Shown here: piece by piece, positions 37,441 through 50,318 of the stretch | How the letters are laid out: the number at the start of each line of letters is the position of its first letter | Numbering within the stretch: the first letter of the stretch is position 1 | Assembly (NCBI RefSeq): GCF_040054535.1 | Contig: NC_090794.1 | Location: 3,780,501-3,844,500, forward strand | Length of the DNA: 64,000 nt | Origin: Antennarius striatus | Lineage: Eukaryota; Chordata; Actinopteri; Lophiiformes; Antennariidae | Direction: 5' to 3' | Notes under the pieces: model-generated | Databases searched by the model: none | Told to the model about the DNA's origin: nothing | What the model saw: the letters and a program-made list of their open reading frames with translations, nothing else | Translations under genes and position numbers: made by a program

Positions 37441-37595
37441 ATTATAACATAAGGAAACACCGTATAGCGTGGTGGAGGACCCTATAAGGTGTTTCATTAT
37501 AACATAAAGAAACACCTTATACAGTCCTCCACCGCTCTATAAGGTGTTTCCTTATAGATCGGTGGAAAACCCTTATAGAGCGATGGAGGAGTTTC
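37441..37595. repeat. tandem hairpin units with inverted loops
   Basis: Two 55-bp units start at 37441 and 37496. Each has a 13-nt stem (GAAACACCNTATA ... TATAAGGTGTTTC): 37454-37466 with 37483-37495, and 37509-37521 with 37538-37550. Each encloses a 16-nt loop. The loop of unit 2, reverse-complemented, closely matches the loop of unit 1 (GCGTGGTGGAGGACCC versus GAGCGGTGGAGGACTG), so the loops are in opposite orientation. The outer arms 37450-37480 and 37524-37554 are consequently inverted repeats matching at 28 of 31 positions. A degenerate third segment (TTATAGAGCGATGGAGGA) follows at 37573-37590. Confidence 0.9.
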
Positions 37596-38126
37596 GAGCT
37601 GATTAACTCCAGATTTTGTTCCTTTACATTTTACACTGGAGTCAGACAGATGAGATCATTTTACCATCAGTAGTGAAAGGAGGAATAATTGCATGATCTT
37701 CATTCATATTAGCATGTTAATGCGAAGTTAAGATGAGGAAGAGGAAATGGACATCTGGTGAGCTCTCATTTGTCTAACCACACATCTCCATATTTTATTA
37801 TCTCAAACATGTAGTCTTAAACCTATGCTGACATCACTCGAGTCAATCAGATTTTAAGTAACTCTCTCTGGAGCGGCAAAAGTTGAATTCTTTATACATG
37901 CCACTGTTGTTTCCTGGTAAAAGTCCACTGATGTGTATAATTTCTTAGCCATAAAGATAGATTTGAAGTAATCTGAACCCATCCTTTAATCTTTAACCTT
38001 GATTTTCCACGTTAAACACAAAAATCACATGCAGCACTTCATACTGAATTTGACCACTGACTAATATATCAAGTAACCAACATGTGGACAAAAGCAATAA
38101 CTCTAACCTAACACGGCGACACCACC

Positions 38127-39659
38127 TTAAGTCATTTTATTATTGACATTTTGGTTTTGCCCACACCAGTACAGCTTGTCCTCGCCTCTCCGCCTCCTCC
38201 TCCACTGGCAGAGCAGAAGCATGCGAAAGGTCTTCTGAAAGGTCTTGTTGCAGAGGGCGTAGCACATGGGGTTGATGGTGCTGTTGACGTAGCACAGCCA
38301 GTATCCCAGGTGCCAAAGGGACACAGGGATGCATGTGGCACAGACAGTGGAGATGAGAACCATGATGTTGTATGGAGTCCACGTTAGGATGAAAGCCAGG
38401 AGGATGGCGCTGAGAGTCTGGGCCGCCTTCTTCTCTTTCACCAACACATTCCTCTTCCTCTTGGTGATCTGGTTCTTCAAGACGGGGTCCATGGGTTTGG
38501 ATGTGGTGGAGGAGGAAGGGGAGGCATCTTTTGTGGGTTGTTCCACCTCAGGTGGGCATGGTATTGCAAGCGTGGGATTGCCATTTTTACCCTTTGAGCC
38601 AAGCTTGAACTTATAAGAGATGTGCTTCTTGCTGTTCTTTTTTTTGGGAGGGGAGAAATACTGGTTTCCTGTGTAATCAGCCACCTGCCCATTGTTGCTT
38701 TGTCTGCTACGCTGCTCTTTGAAAGATCCCTGTGGGGTATCTATTGGAATATGTTGATCTTCCTCATCAGATGAGGTATAGCTGTTAAAGGAAGTAATCT
38801 GATCGGATTTCTCCCAGGCCTCATCTGATCTAGTGGTAGTTTTAGTGGCGTTACTTTGGTTTGAGGAGGACCAAGAGGCCTGACTCCGGTCTCGTCTCTC
38901 TCTGGTGAAATTAAAGCAGGAATGAATGATTGTTTTCTTTGCTTTAGTCCCCTCCAGAACGTTTTCTGTCGCAAGCCCCTGCAGTTCTGCCAAGTCTTTG
39001 GTCCGTCTCTGCGTCTCCTTGTAGATTCTGCAGTAAAGGATAGTCATGACAGAGACAGGGATGTAGAAAGCAGCAATGGCTGTCCCAAATGTGATCACAG
39101 GCTCAGTTAAAAACTGGATCTGGCACTGGTCAGGAGGCACGTTTCTCTCCCCAACAAAGTACTGCCAGCACAGAATGGGAGGTGCCCAGAGGACAAAAGA
39201 CACCACCCATGCAAGGCCTATCATAATAGCAGCTCTTTTTGGAGTCCTCTTAGCCCTGTAAGTCAACGGCCTTGTGATGGAGAAATACCTGTCAAAGCTG
39301 ATGACAAGTAAATTCATAACTGAGGCATTGCTGGCAACATAATCCACTGCTAGCCAAAGATCACATGCAAGATTTCCCAAAGACCAGTAACCCATCAGGA
39401 TGTAAGTGGTGTACAAATTCATGGATATTACACCTATGATGAGGTCAGCAAAAGCCAAACTCAGTAGGTAATAGTTGTTTACAGTCTTCAACTGGCTGTT
39501 GACTTTGAAGGAGAGCAGCACAAGAACGTTTCCAACAATAGTTATCAAGCTGACAACGGCTGACACTGTAGCAATAGTTATAGCCTCCCAAAGGCTGTGG
39601 GGAGCAGCGTGGATGTCTGATGTATTGGTAAAAGTGCTGTTTGGAGGCTCTACACCCAT
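38127..39659 (-). CDS. CHRM5: muscarinic acetylcholine receptor M5
   Basis: One 510-residue coding exon (human about 532). Seven transmembrane segments start near residues 28, 64, 101, 143, 188, 413 and 448. Key residues: N-glycosylation sequons at N7 and N12, amine-binding Asp106 (LAVDYVASN), DRY at 123-125, disulfide cysteines C99 and C179, toggle W427 with P429 and Y430, N431, and NPMCY at 463-467. The third intracellular loop is long (about 215-410) and keeps the M5-type QASWSSS motif at 260-266; the [16 protein letters not shown] start of TM6 and the tail's KLYW are also M5-like. The receptor couples through Gq to phospholipase C. A good acceptor (tttcattttag) on the minus strand puts the 5' edge of this exon at 39732, so non-coding leader exons lie upstream. 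It is head to head with AVEN, as in other vertebrates. Confidence 0.97.
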   Translation of the reverse strand: MGVEPPNSTFTNTSDIHAAPHSLWEAITIATVSAVVSLITIVGNVLVLLSFKVNSQLKTVNNYYLLSLAFADLIIGVISMNLYTTYILMGYWSLGNLACDLWLAVDYVASNASVMNLLVISFDRYFSITRPLTYRAKRTPKRAAIMIGLAWVVSFVLWAPPILCWQYFVGERNVPPDQCQIQFLTEPVITFGTAIAAFYIPVSVMTILYCRIYKETQRRTKDLAELQGLATENVLEGTKAKKTIIHSCFNFTRERRDRSQASWSSSNQSNATKTTTRSDEAWEKSDQITSFNSYTSSDEEDQHIPIDTPQGSFKEQRSRQSNNGQVADYTGNQYFSPPKKKNSKKHISYKFKLGSKGKNGNPTLAIPCPPEVEQPTKDASPSSSTTSKPMDPVLKNQITKRKRNVLVKEKKAAQTLSAILLAFILTWTPYNIMVLISTVCATCIPVSLWHLGYWLCYVNSTINPMCYALCNKTFQKTFRMLLLCQWRRRRRGEDKLYWCGQNQNVNNKMT

Positions 39660-39691
39660 GGTGCTGTGTTATCTGTGTCTCCAGTGAGAGG

Positions 39692-39721
39692 TCAGAGAGA
39701 TTCACCCATTTGTGGCTCCAT
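39692..39721 (-). promoter_or_regulatory. upstream ORF in CHRM5 leader
   Basis: In the exon segment between the predicted acceptor (39732) and the CHRM5 ATG is a nine-codon ORF, MEPQMGESL, with a second in-frame ATG inside it. It stops 32 bases before the receptor start. An upstream ORF this close could reduce receptor translation. This depends on the predicted splice site being used. Confidence 0.55.
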
Positions 39722-39732
39722 TAAGAGATTTC

Positions 39733-40323
39733 CTAAAATGAAAGGAAACAAATCAATGAGACAGCACATAATTATGTAGTAATTCTTTTTCCATTTATAA
39801 ACCACTACTGACACATCAAAAAATATGCTGTCATATATGATACTCCAGCAGAAGTGTTTAAATGTGTTTAAATGATCACACAACATATGTAAAACCAAAG
39901 GCATCCCATATCTAATACCACCCCACTCATTTATATTATATTGTTATATTTATATAAAATTAACATATTATAAATTATTATATTATATTACTATTGTAAA
40001 TTATCATAACTACCATAATCAAATAATTTAAGAGAATTTATTGATTTCTACTGTATTGATAAATGAAACTAACTACTATTTTAATGTGTTTTGTTATTCT
40101 TTTATTGTTTTTTCTTCAGGATGCATTATGTAAACCAGAAAATTATGAATTTTTTTTACAACTATTCTAGTATACATTTCCAGTCACAGTTAAATTGTAC
40201 ATTAATTATCTACAGTCCAAATCAAACTCGGAACAATCAAACGCCACTGTTACGTGGGACGACATTCACTGTAACACTCAGTCAGGGGTTACATTCTAAA
40301 CCGTCCGGTCACACTTCATAGCA
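39733..40323. promoter_or_regulatory. CHRM5-AVEN head-to-head spacer
   Basis: The spacer between divergent coding starts is 664 bp from ATG to ATG. The left part is AT-rich; the last 100 bp before AVEN is more GC-rich and includes TACGTGGGACGAC. It likely contains the AVEN promoter. In mammals CHRM5 leader exons extend across the AVEN 5' end, so CHRM5 transcription may start further right. Confidence 0.5.
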
Positions 40324-40899
40324 ATGGAGGTTAGACCGAGTAGAGGCAGAGGGGGTAGTTGGAAAAGGGGCGACCGGGGTAGAAACAGCAGCGATAGTTT
40401 CGGGGGTGAAGCCCGGGGTAGAGGGAGAGGAGGCCACCACCGCGGGCGGGGAAAAAGAGACCACCAACGTGGACGTGGACGTGGGGGAAACGCCAATTTA
40501 GCGGAATTCCATCACAGGGTAAGAACGCCCAAACCACGTTGAAAAATGCGTCATAAAAAACACACATTAAAAAAAGTTTTATTTATTTTTTAATAATTAA
40601 TTATTTTATTAACTAGTATTACTGTACTTTAAATTTAGCATGAAGCAGAGGCAGATGTGTTTCTTGACTTTTAAGTTACCAGGCGTCGATAAATTACGTC
40701 TAGTTTACGGTGACATGTTGTGACGTCACTACGTTTTTGACGCTTTTTTCCCCCTCAACGTTGTAGCAGCTGTAGATAATAAAAGATGATGTGTTTCTCC
40801 ATCCATCTATATTAGAGTTTTAGCTCCCCCCTGTGAGAGAAGAGGCTGTGTGAGGGAGGGTAACGTTTTTAAAATAGTAACACCATTTTTAACAAAAAA

Positions 40900-40963
<64 letters not shown>

Positions 40964-43900
40964 AAACAAACAATGCAAACATTTCAACAATCGGAGAAAC
41001 TATTTCCGTCTTCAAGATATCTCAGTTTTAAAGAATTAAAAGAATTAAAAATCCAATCCATAACAATTGTTCATTTTTATACCAAGTTTCATGAAAATCT
41101 TTCAAGGATATTTTAATTGATACATAAACATAACAAACTACTGATGATGATCACATGATTTCAGATCATAGCTGTAGGTTTCTGGTAGATCAGAGTAAAG
41201 CAGCAGATCGATTAGAGGCAATGGTGTCGGTTGAGGTATTTTCTCTCGATTGCTTTTCTACATGTGTGAAATTCTAGAGAATTCAGCTCAGTTTCTGCTG
41301 GGAGGTTCTGACAGTCGATGCTCCAGCAACAGAGACAGAAGGGAAACAATGGGGGCTCCTTGATTGCAATCATAAAGAATCTCTTTTGGCGTATCCATGG
41401 CTACTGTGAGTTCTTTGGTGATTGTGTTGTGTATTTGTCAGTATCAACAGAGCGCCAGAAAAACTGAGCAAATACGCACGTTGTCCTCCTGATGCATCTC
41501 ACATGTCGCATCGTCATGACAACATTGTTAAAGGTTTGTCCAATTATGTAACAAAACAGGAGGAAACGTGGGACAGATAATTTAAACTTAATGGGGCTAA
41601 TTAGCTGAAGTCTTATTTTTGCTCAACAAAATTCTTTAGTGGAAGAAGTCTTGAATTATGTTAGCACACAGCATTTTAAATATTAAATTAACACAATGCA
41701 TTTTCACATGTTTGATGTATAGAATCTTTATAGCGAATGAATCAATGTCATTATGAATTTAAAGGCTGTAGAATTATAAAAAAAAATCAGCTCATGGCTT
41801 CCAATAGTGGCTTAATTTACAATTTTATCCAGAATTTATTTGATGAATCAAAATGGTTGTCATCAATTCCCCACAACCATGAATGCAAGACATTTTCAAT
41901 GTTGTGCACTGATGGATTTTACGTCCCTTCTACCCAGTATCAGTCGCCGTTAAATCATTTAGAGCCACATTTCTGCACCTGACAATTCATCTCAGCAAGA
42001 GTCATTCAGAGTTTGAAGAGGAAAAAGAATCTCTACTCCATCACTTATGGAGAGCAGAACCCTTTATCCTCATTCCATTTGCTGACAAGAGTGTCAGCAG
42101 GTTATGTGATCGCCCACGTTTGCTTGAAAATCCACAAGATGTCTTGAGAAGTTGTTAATAGTGTGGGGGCAGATCTCAGGACAAAGAAGAGTTGATTGAT
42201 GAAGAAGATTCAGTCTAGCTTTCTTCCATGTTGTAAGATAGGACCCTTTTTTGTAACTTGCTATTTATAAAGAATTTCCCTCATTAGCCTTATTAAATTA
42301 AATGTACTTTCCTAATAGGGCGCCTGTTTTTTTTTGCGTCCTCGGAACACAGTTGCCACCCCCCCATCTCCAGTGCTCGAGGTTGGGTCAGGGAGGGCCA
42401 GTGAAGCCAAGCGCCGAAAGGGAAAAGCAAACAGATTAGCACACTCTGCGTCCTGCAGTCTGGGAAACAGAACAGCTGTCCTTGTAGCTTCAATACGACT
42501 CATATGTGTGAAAAGTAATTCATTTATAATTACCCAAGGGAGTACACACGCGTCTGGGTGTTATTCATGGCACAAATATCCAGCCTTTTGTATGATGATA
42601 CGAGAAGAAAAGGTTCATGTTTGGAGATGTAGGAACAGCGTGTCATCCATCTATCAGCTTTAATTCAATAGCCTTTAGTGTGACATCATATATTAGATTG
42701 TTAGGCACATTCTGACGTCAGTATCACAGAATGTAATTGTGATTCGTCCTTTATTGTGTTCACTCTGTTTTGTCTTTAAGAACCAAGAGGGAGAGGAGAA
42801 CGTTCAGGAAGAAGATGACAGGGCAGAGGTGTTCTCCAGGAGGAAGCTGGAGTCAAACTGGGATCGTTATGAGGAGTCAGAGAAGAAGGAGGCGGAAGAC
42901 GATGTTCCTACTCAGAGAGGGACCGACTACCACATCCTGTTGGAGTCAGCAGGTGAGATCTGGACAAGAGAAGCTGCTGGAGGTTGGCTTTGTTTCCCAA
43001 ACCAGACCTGTACACTCATCCTGCATGAGACAGAAGTCATGTCCTGTTTCTCAGCTCCCCCAGATTTAAACATTCTTCTAATGCTTGGATTTTCAGGTTT
43101 TATAACAGTAGAATTCTTGGGTATGATGAAGAAATGAGACCATTTGTTCTGAAAGCTCCATCGTTCTCAGACATAAATGTTATCCCACTTTGAGCAATAA
43201 TGATCAAACCATCGCTCGATGAAAAGAGAAGTAATAGGAAGTTAAGTCAAGTACTCGTGCTTTTTGAAATTTTTTTCCCGTCTGTATCCTCATTAGTAGA
43301 AAAAAGGAAACGTCTTTTGTCTTAACCTTTAATTGCTCTGCATGGACGCTGCTGTCAGATGGCTGCATCGAAGAACCCTGTGTGTTTTTGTTCGCTAATT
43401 TCATCCTCAGTGATCTGGGTTTCACCCCTCCCTCCCACCCCCTCACCAGTCTCAACCCCGGTTCTGATGATATTTCCTTCCCCAAAGGAACACAAATAAA
43501 ACAGCTGAGTACTGTCTCATTACAGCACAGAGAGTTTCTCATACAGAGACAGCACGAGTTATTTCATTGGTTTCTACTATGGAGTTAATGAGTTAAAGAC
43601 CGTGTTAGCATTTAAAATTCTGTTTTTAAACATTATTAATAGACGAGCAGACAACTGTTACTGAATTATTTTTGATATTGAATGGAACATGTCTTGTTTT
43701 CTATGGATAACTGTCCAAAAACTAAAAATATATAATGATACGTGATGGAGAAATGCAAGACTTTTATGAGATAAGTTGTTTAAAACATTTGTTCTGTTGT
43801 GACAGCAGCGTTGTCAGGAACAAGTTACTGTTCTGCAGATATTATGGCAGGAACGCACAAACATCTTGGAGGAGAAATGTAAATTTGGCGCCACTTAGGT

Positions 43901-46900
43901 GTCCCTTTCACCCTGAGTCCCCCTGAGTAGATTGACTCATTCACATCCTGCAGCAGATGGTTAAGCACTTCACCATTTGACTCATGTCTGGATCATTTGA
44001 ATTTCAGCAACAGGATGCTGCACGGGTATTCAGATGCCATTATTCAGATTAGGGTTACACGAACATACTGACTTCACTTTAACAAACCAGCTTTATTTGT
44101 GTTGTTGCTGATTTAATTTTATTCGTTTTCCAAAGATTGGATTAGATTCAAATTTCTTGTCATTGCACAGCACTGGTGCAGTACGAAAAAAATACATTCG
44201 AGGCCTAACCAGTGTGTAAATAAACAGTTAAGTGTATTCTGATCGATAAAAATATACACATGTAGGATTTTGGCGTATACAGAAGTACAGTATTGCATGG
44301 GGGCGTATAGTGAAGGCTGGGGTCAAAGTTCAATGAAAGATAGCATATAAATGAAGTTACTATCCATTTAGGTAAATTAGTTTAAAGACCTGTCGTGGGT
44401 TAAAGATGCAGCTTTGTTCGCCAGCATTAAAATTTTTCCGGAATATCAAATGACTGTATGCCGTGACAAAAGGGCATCGTTTGTTAACAGTGGCAAAAAA
44501 TCAGACAATTAATAACAGACTTATCAAACTGCATTTAAACGTGTTGCTCAGGGAAGCTTTGCAAATGAGCAAAGTATCACAATATCTGACACTGAGATTC
44601 ATGAATTTACATGATGCTAATTAATTCAACATACAGTATTTCTTAAGTTATTGATTTATTCAGGAAAATTTACTTTTTTCCAGCCATTACTTATTTCTAT
44701 AAACAGGCCATATGTGTAAAAAGAGTCTTGCATAACACAGTAGGATAAGATTCCACTGATGAGCCAAATCAGAGGGATTTTTGTCCAAATATTTGAGTTT
44801 GGATCATCTATGCAGGTTGCAGAAAGCTGTGAATCCATTTTTAACTGGAGCTGAGTGTTCAAGCAGCTAATTTTTCCAGACTTTTTTTTTTTCCCCTCAC
44901 ACCTCTTGAGAGTTTGTGCGCTGCAGCGGCATGTCTCTCTTCTCTTGTAGCATAAATGCCAAAGGTCCTCCTGTGAGTTGTTTGACTCTCTGTGTTTTGC
45001 CCACATTGTCAGATTAGTCATACCGTACAGCAAGAGGCTGCCGCTCTCCAGAGGATACTTAATTGTACGTGGGAGGCGATGCTTTCAAGAGTCGTTTTTC
45101 TGGCCAATTAGGGTAGCTGTGAAATCAGGAATTTGCAGCAGAAATCTCCCATTTCCCCTCGCCTCAAGTTATTATAGAATACTTCTTACTGTGGATATTA
45201 TGTCACCATCACCTTTCGAACCCCCGGGCTTTCAAGTACCAAAGTATCCTGTTTGTTTTGTTTGATTGGGCAGAATGTGCTGGTCAGAAGCATAGAGTGT
45301 GCAGTTGTTACGTATTTCAGCTAGAAATGGCCCAGAGCATTCTTATGAGATTCGCAGTTCAAGAGCAGAGCTTTACCTGCTATGTGTTGGAGGCTTCAGA
45401 TGACAGTGCAGTTATGGGATGCTTTCACAACATTTCAATGTGTCTAAGGTTGGAAGTAAAAATTATACAGCCCTGATTTTTATATTGGGTAGATCCCAAA
45501 CTGAATTTTTCAGTTTGGGATCATTAAAGTATATCTAATCTAATGTAATAAGCAAAATATAGTCTTTACGGAATAAGAACTTTTTATAAGCAGCTCAGTA
45601 CAACAGATTTGAAGTTGTTTTCCTCATTCAATACCAAATGCTTCCTGTACTGCAATCTCAAAATGATTCAACCCCCTGAACAGCATCACTTATTAGAGCA
45701 CACATTTACCAATCAGCTGTTGTTAAAACACTGCCAAACCTCACAGATTTACTTTATAACTAGAGTGAATCCTTTTTCTGTTAAGGTCTAAATCAGTGTA
45801 AGAGCCCTGTGCCCCAACTACTGGAAGTTCACCACTGCTGACGCAAAAACACAAGAGAAGTCACCTCAAGGATCGGGACATCCTAGGAGAAAATGTCTCA
45901 CCATCTGTGAGGAGGATGAAGCTTGGGTGTTGAATGTTTAAAAAATGATTTCTGGCAGAACTCAAAGTCTACCAAGTCTTGAATCTTTCTAGAGCAGCTG
46001 TGACAGCCACCCGATCGAAATTCAGAGAAAATCTCTGGTGGGATTTGAAGAAAGTGCAGTGAAAGTATATCATGGAGGTGGAGACCTTTTTCATGAGGAA
46101 TGGGCTAATATTCCTGAGTAGCGCTGCCAGAGGCTGGTGTCTGGATATGCACCAAATTTGAAGAAGCTAAAGGTCTAAAAAGTATTAGAGATGCTTTTCA
46201 TTGAGGGTTTTAATTATGTTGAGTCAGTTCTGTTTGTTGCTGTTGCTGTCCACTGTTGTCAAGCAGATCTGACCACATGCACAGCTTTAACAAGACCGTA
46301 TAAATATATATCTGAGTGGGCGGGAATTGTTTTGTTTCAAACATAAAGGCAGAAAACACTGAAGTTTGGATGAAGTGACATCATGAAACCTTTTAAAGAG
46401 CACCTTTGGATTTGAAACCGGCGATCCATAAATAGATCTCATTCCAATCTGTCGAGCATCAAGAAATGAAGTTTTGTATTGTTCAGTTCCTCTGATGTTT
46501 GCTGGGTCAATCGTGATCGACACAAAGCATCGCAGCTTTGTTAAATACACACAGATGATTTGCTGCTGCAGTCTTTATGTGGTGTCAAGTTATCAAACTG
46601 GGGTATAGATATTGTGATGTAACTAAGATTACAGTCCGTGTGCTCAGGGCTTAATTTGTGCCTGATCCTGCTGGAACAGGATCTGGGACCTCCCAGAATG
46701 GCACGCCACCTAGTCGATCAGATCCGGCACCTCCTCTGTCGCTATGACAATCTGTAAATTATTTTGGTCTAGTATTGTCTCTGTAAATTGTATGTTTGGC
46801 TGTTTCGGATGTGACCAGAGAGTGATGCTTTAAACACGTTGGGTGTTTCCTGTAAGCTCGTGTCACTGCCTACCCTGTGGTCTCCAACGTGTTGGAGAAT

Positions 46901-48869
46901 GATTGCCAATCTCAAGCCTCACAGCAAGTTGGCATGTTTGCATTTTTGCTGTGAAATGCTGCAATGACTGTGGTTAGTTTGGGGTGGGGGGAGTGGGGTG
47001 GGAGTGTTTTGTGTTAGTATGACACGTCGTTAGAGATGAAGCGGAGGAGATTGATGGACAAAACAGAACACGTCACTTAATTTGTTTGGTGTGCTAACTT
47101 TACTGAATGATTAATAGAACTTTCAGCCATAACCCCCCCCCCCCCCCGCCACACCATCACCCCCCCCCCCAGGAGAATGGAAACACACTGTGACAGAGAA
47201 CATCTTCAAGTTCCCCTCTCACTGGAAACAACTACTGTTTCAGATATAACAGATGGAGCGAGGCAGAGAGTCGACAGTAAGCCAGGAATAATTATAAACT
47301 GTTGTTAGCTGTTATTCCTCCAAAATCGTCATTTTTAAAACCTTCATTTAAAAATATGATTCAGAAGCAAGCTGAGTTGGAAAAATGGAAACATATGTCC
47401 ATGTATCTAAAGCATATATAAGCCCCAGGACATCCAATCCCTGAATGTTTAGCTTCTTTAGGTTGGATTATGAATATTTTAAATATCATTAAATGGAATT
47501 AAGAGTTCCTCAGTGTCTGAACATTGCATGAAGTTTCTATAAGATATTTAAATTAATCCAACATAATCCACTACAACATCAAAATAATTAACATTAATGC
47601 ATCAGAAACAACAGAACACAAACCCTCCTCCAAGGAAGTTTAATTTTTCCGTGATTTTATTGCACCTAATGGCAGCAATCCATTCATAGGTTAATCCTTG
47701 TGTTATGACTCATTGAAGACTGGTTAAACTAATCAAATCTGTGTGAAGTTTTTATCTCTCTGTATTAATTGTATCCGGATTCTTCTTTCTTTGCCTTCTT
47801 GGTCTTAGTGTTGTCCTGGCGATAATGGCGTTGAAGGTAGAAACAAAAGTCGTGTGACAATCCCAATGATAACATAATCTCATGATCTTGTAGACTTTTC
47901 CTTTGTCTGTGAGAATTATATCAAATCAGCTCTTAACTCTGAGTAATCCTAACTCTTTGTGAGACACAAACATTACCTCTTTGGCAAAAATAATAATGCA
48001 GGTCTAATTCTAAATTCGAGGTATAAATTTTTCCTGGTCAAGCAGTAGTCTATTCTTTTGGCCATTCCCCAAATCTGCGATCTGTGATTGTTGATCTTTG
48101 TCTATCTGTTACGGTAAATGCATCCAGTACATCTACAAAGAGCATTAAATTATCCCATTGTGCTATTTCATTCATGTAATAGATACCTAAACCTGAATTT
48201 GGTTATGAAAGCAGAACCTGTGTAAAGGCTATTATTTTGTCAGTGAATTGTTTATTTGAAGATGGAATTGATTTGTTTGGACGTATAAAACTTTCTATTT
48301 GTGTAAGCTGTACTGTATTCGGTGCGATTAGGAAAATTGAAGCTTGACCAGGAAGTTATGCAAACAGACTTGTGTGGTTTGAATTGAGGGTCATGTTGAT
48401 TTCTGTTGTTTCGTGGACTCCTGGATGGCCGATCTGTAGCTCCACTGCTTGTCCAAACATCCCTCGTGCTTTTAGCATTCATGTGTCCTGACTCCTGATT
48501 ACACCTTCTATTCCATCCAGACCCAGGAGTCGAGTGCGCAGAGGACCTTTTATTCATAAAGAAACATTTCAAGGATGAAACGGTGCTTTTGATGCTTGAG
48601 ACGTTTTAGAACCAGCACCTTGAGAAACAGCCTTTGTGTAGTGAGAATTTCAACGCCTTAAAGATTTCTATAGATTCAAAGCAGAGGTTTGTTATTGAAT
48701 GATTAGGGGAAAAAAAGCATCAAGTTGTTACGAAGTTGAAAAGAATAAATGTTTCGCTGACATTTTTAAACGTTAAAGGGAATTTATTTCATCTGTTGTC
48801 ATCACACTCCTTGCATTGTTGGGGCTTGATTGTGTTGTTGCTAAGGGCACACATGGTGCAGTTCTCTTG

Positions 48870-48924
<55 letters not shown>

Positions 48925-50221
48925 TGTCCGTGTGCCTGTCGGACTTAGGGGAATTGCTGGGCAGTTATTTACATCCTAACACGGTCATCTATCTGTTCAC
49001 ATTAACACAGGGATCAATCCTCCTCCCCCGCAGCCGTAGTTTACCGAGGCCGCTAATGGGCACCTATCAAGTCTCAATCATAATGAGACCAAAGGAAATA
49101 GCATTAAAGCTTCAGTGATCCCGCTAACTAGATTGACAAACACAAGGACGTTTTCTTAACCGAGATGAATCGCTCCAATCACGCCGTTAATTTATATATT
49201 CCGTTGTCATTATAGATACTTGATTAGCCTCTCTATCGTGGAGGAGGACTGGCGTCAAAGTGGACGTACGAGGTCTGGTTGTGTACCGTCTGCTCTCCAC
49301 AGATAGGAAACAAAACGTCACAGGTGCTGATGAAGCCCACTGTGGGGTGGGGGGGTGGGGGGTGAGGCCAAATAAACCAGGAGGTGGACGAGAGACGCTT
49401 GACGGAGATCATCCCACAGGCTAGCCATCGTCAACCTGAAATAACTACTCGCTCGTCTGATCACAGCCCACGCCGGCTATCACAGTTTAGTCATAGGTCA
49501 TGTGTTCAGATTTTTGAACTCAACAATTCAAAAATATTTTTGATCATAAAACATAGAGGCGTAAATTCTGTGCTTGAAAATTCCTTTGAATTTTGAAGTC
49601 GCTGCAGTGAAAATGAACTCCCTTGTTTACCATCTGTATAATTTAATACAGTTTTCAAAGAGCTTTCTCGTACAAGTTGTGATAAAATGTCTTTCAGAAA
49701 CCAGAAGGTCGACCACATTCAATTTTGCCACAGTAAAAATAAATTTACTATCTGATAATCAAATTGAAGGAAATCCTTCAAGAAGGAGTGTGAAAAATAT
49801 TCTTTGATGATTCCAATTTCTTTGTTGTGATCATCTTCAGCTTTTTTTTTTGGACAAGTTACATCATTTTTTGGCATTTCTAACAGATTTATTTAAAAAA
49901 AAATCATTAAAAAAATTCCAAATAATTGTGATGAAATAATAACTATTTGTTGCATTTTTTTTAAATATTTAGCAAGCAATTTAAAGAAAAATTTTTTCCC
50001 TTGAACTTCTCACCTGAATAATTAATTATATATATTTTTGCCTACTATGATTATTTAAGGTCTAGTTGACGTGTTCTATTTTAGTATTTAAGTAGAAGCC
50101 ATAATTTGGATAATTTGGATACCAGTCATGTATGTATCCCATCATCCCCATGTTTTTTAATGATACCTCAAATCAAATCATGTCACTCCTTGTACCACCC
50201 ACTCTTTCCTGACTAAAAAAA

Positions 50222-50318
<97 letters not shown>

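Larger units (their letters stand above)
35340..38126. other. EMC7-CHRM5 convergent spacer and CHRM5 3' UTR
   Basis: EMC7 and CHRM5 converge here. No coding exon is visible. The right part is expected to be CHRM5 3' UTR on the minus strand; its polyadenylation site is unresolved because several TTTATT hexamers (AATAAA on the minus strand), for example near 36632, are possible. The spacer contains AAAT and ATT microsatellites and the flipped-loop hairpin array near 37.5 kb. Confidence 0.55.

Noticed and set aside
42739-43137. 132-codon plus-strand ORF as a separate gene
   Set aside because: The conserved part is AVEN exon 2; the continuation past 42952 is intron.
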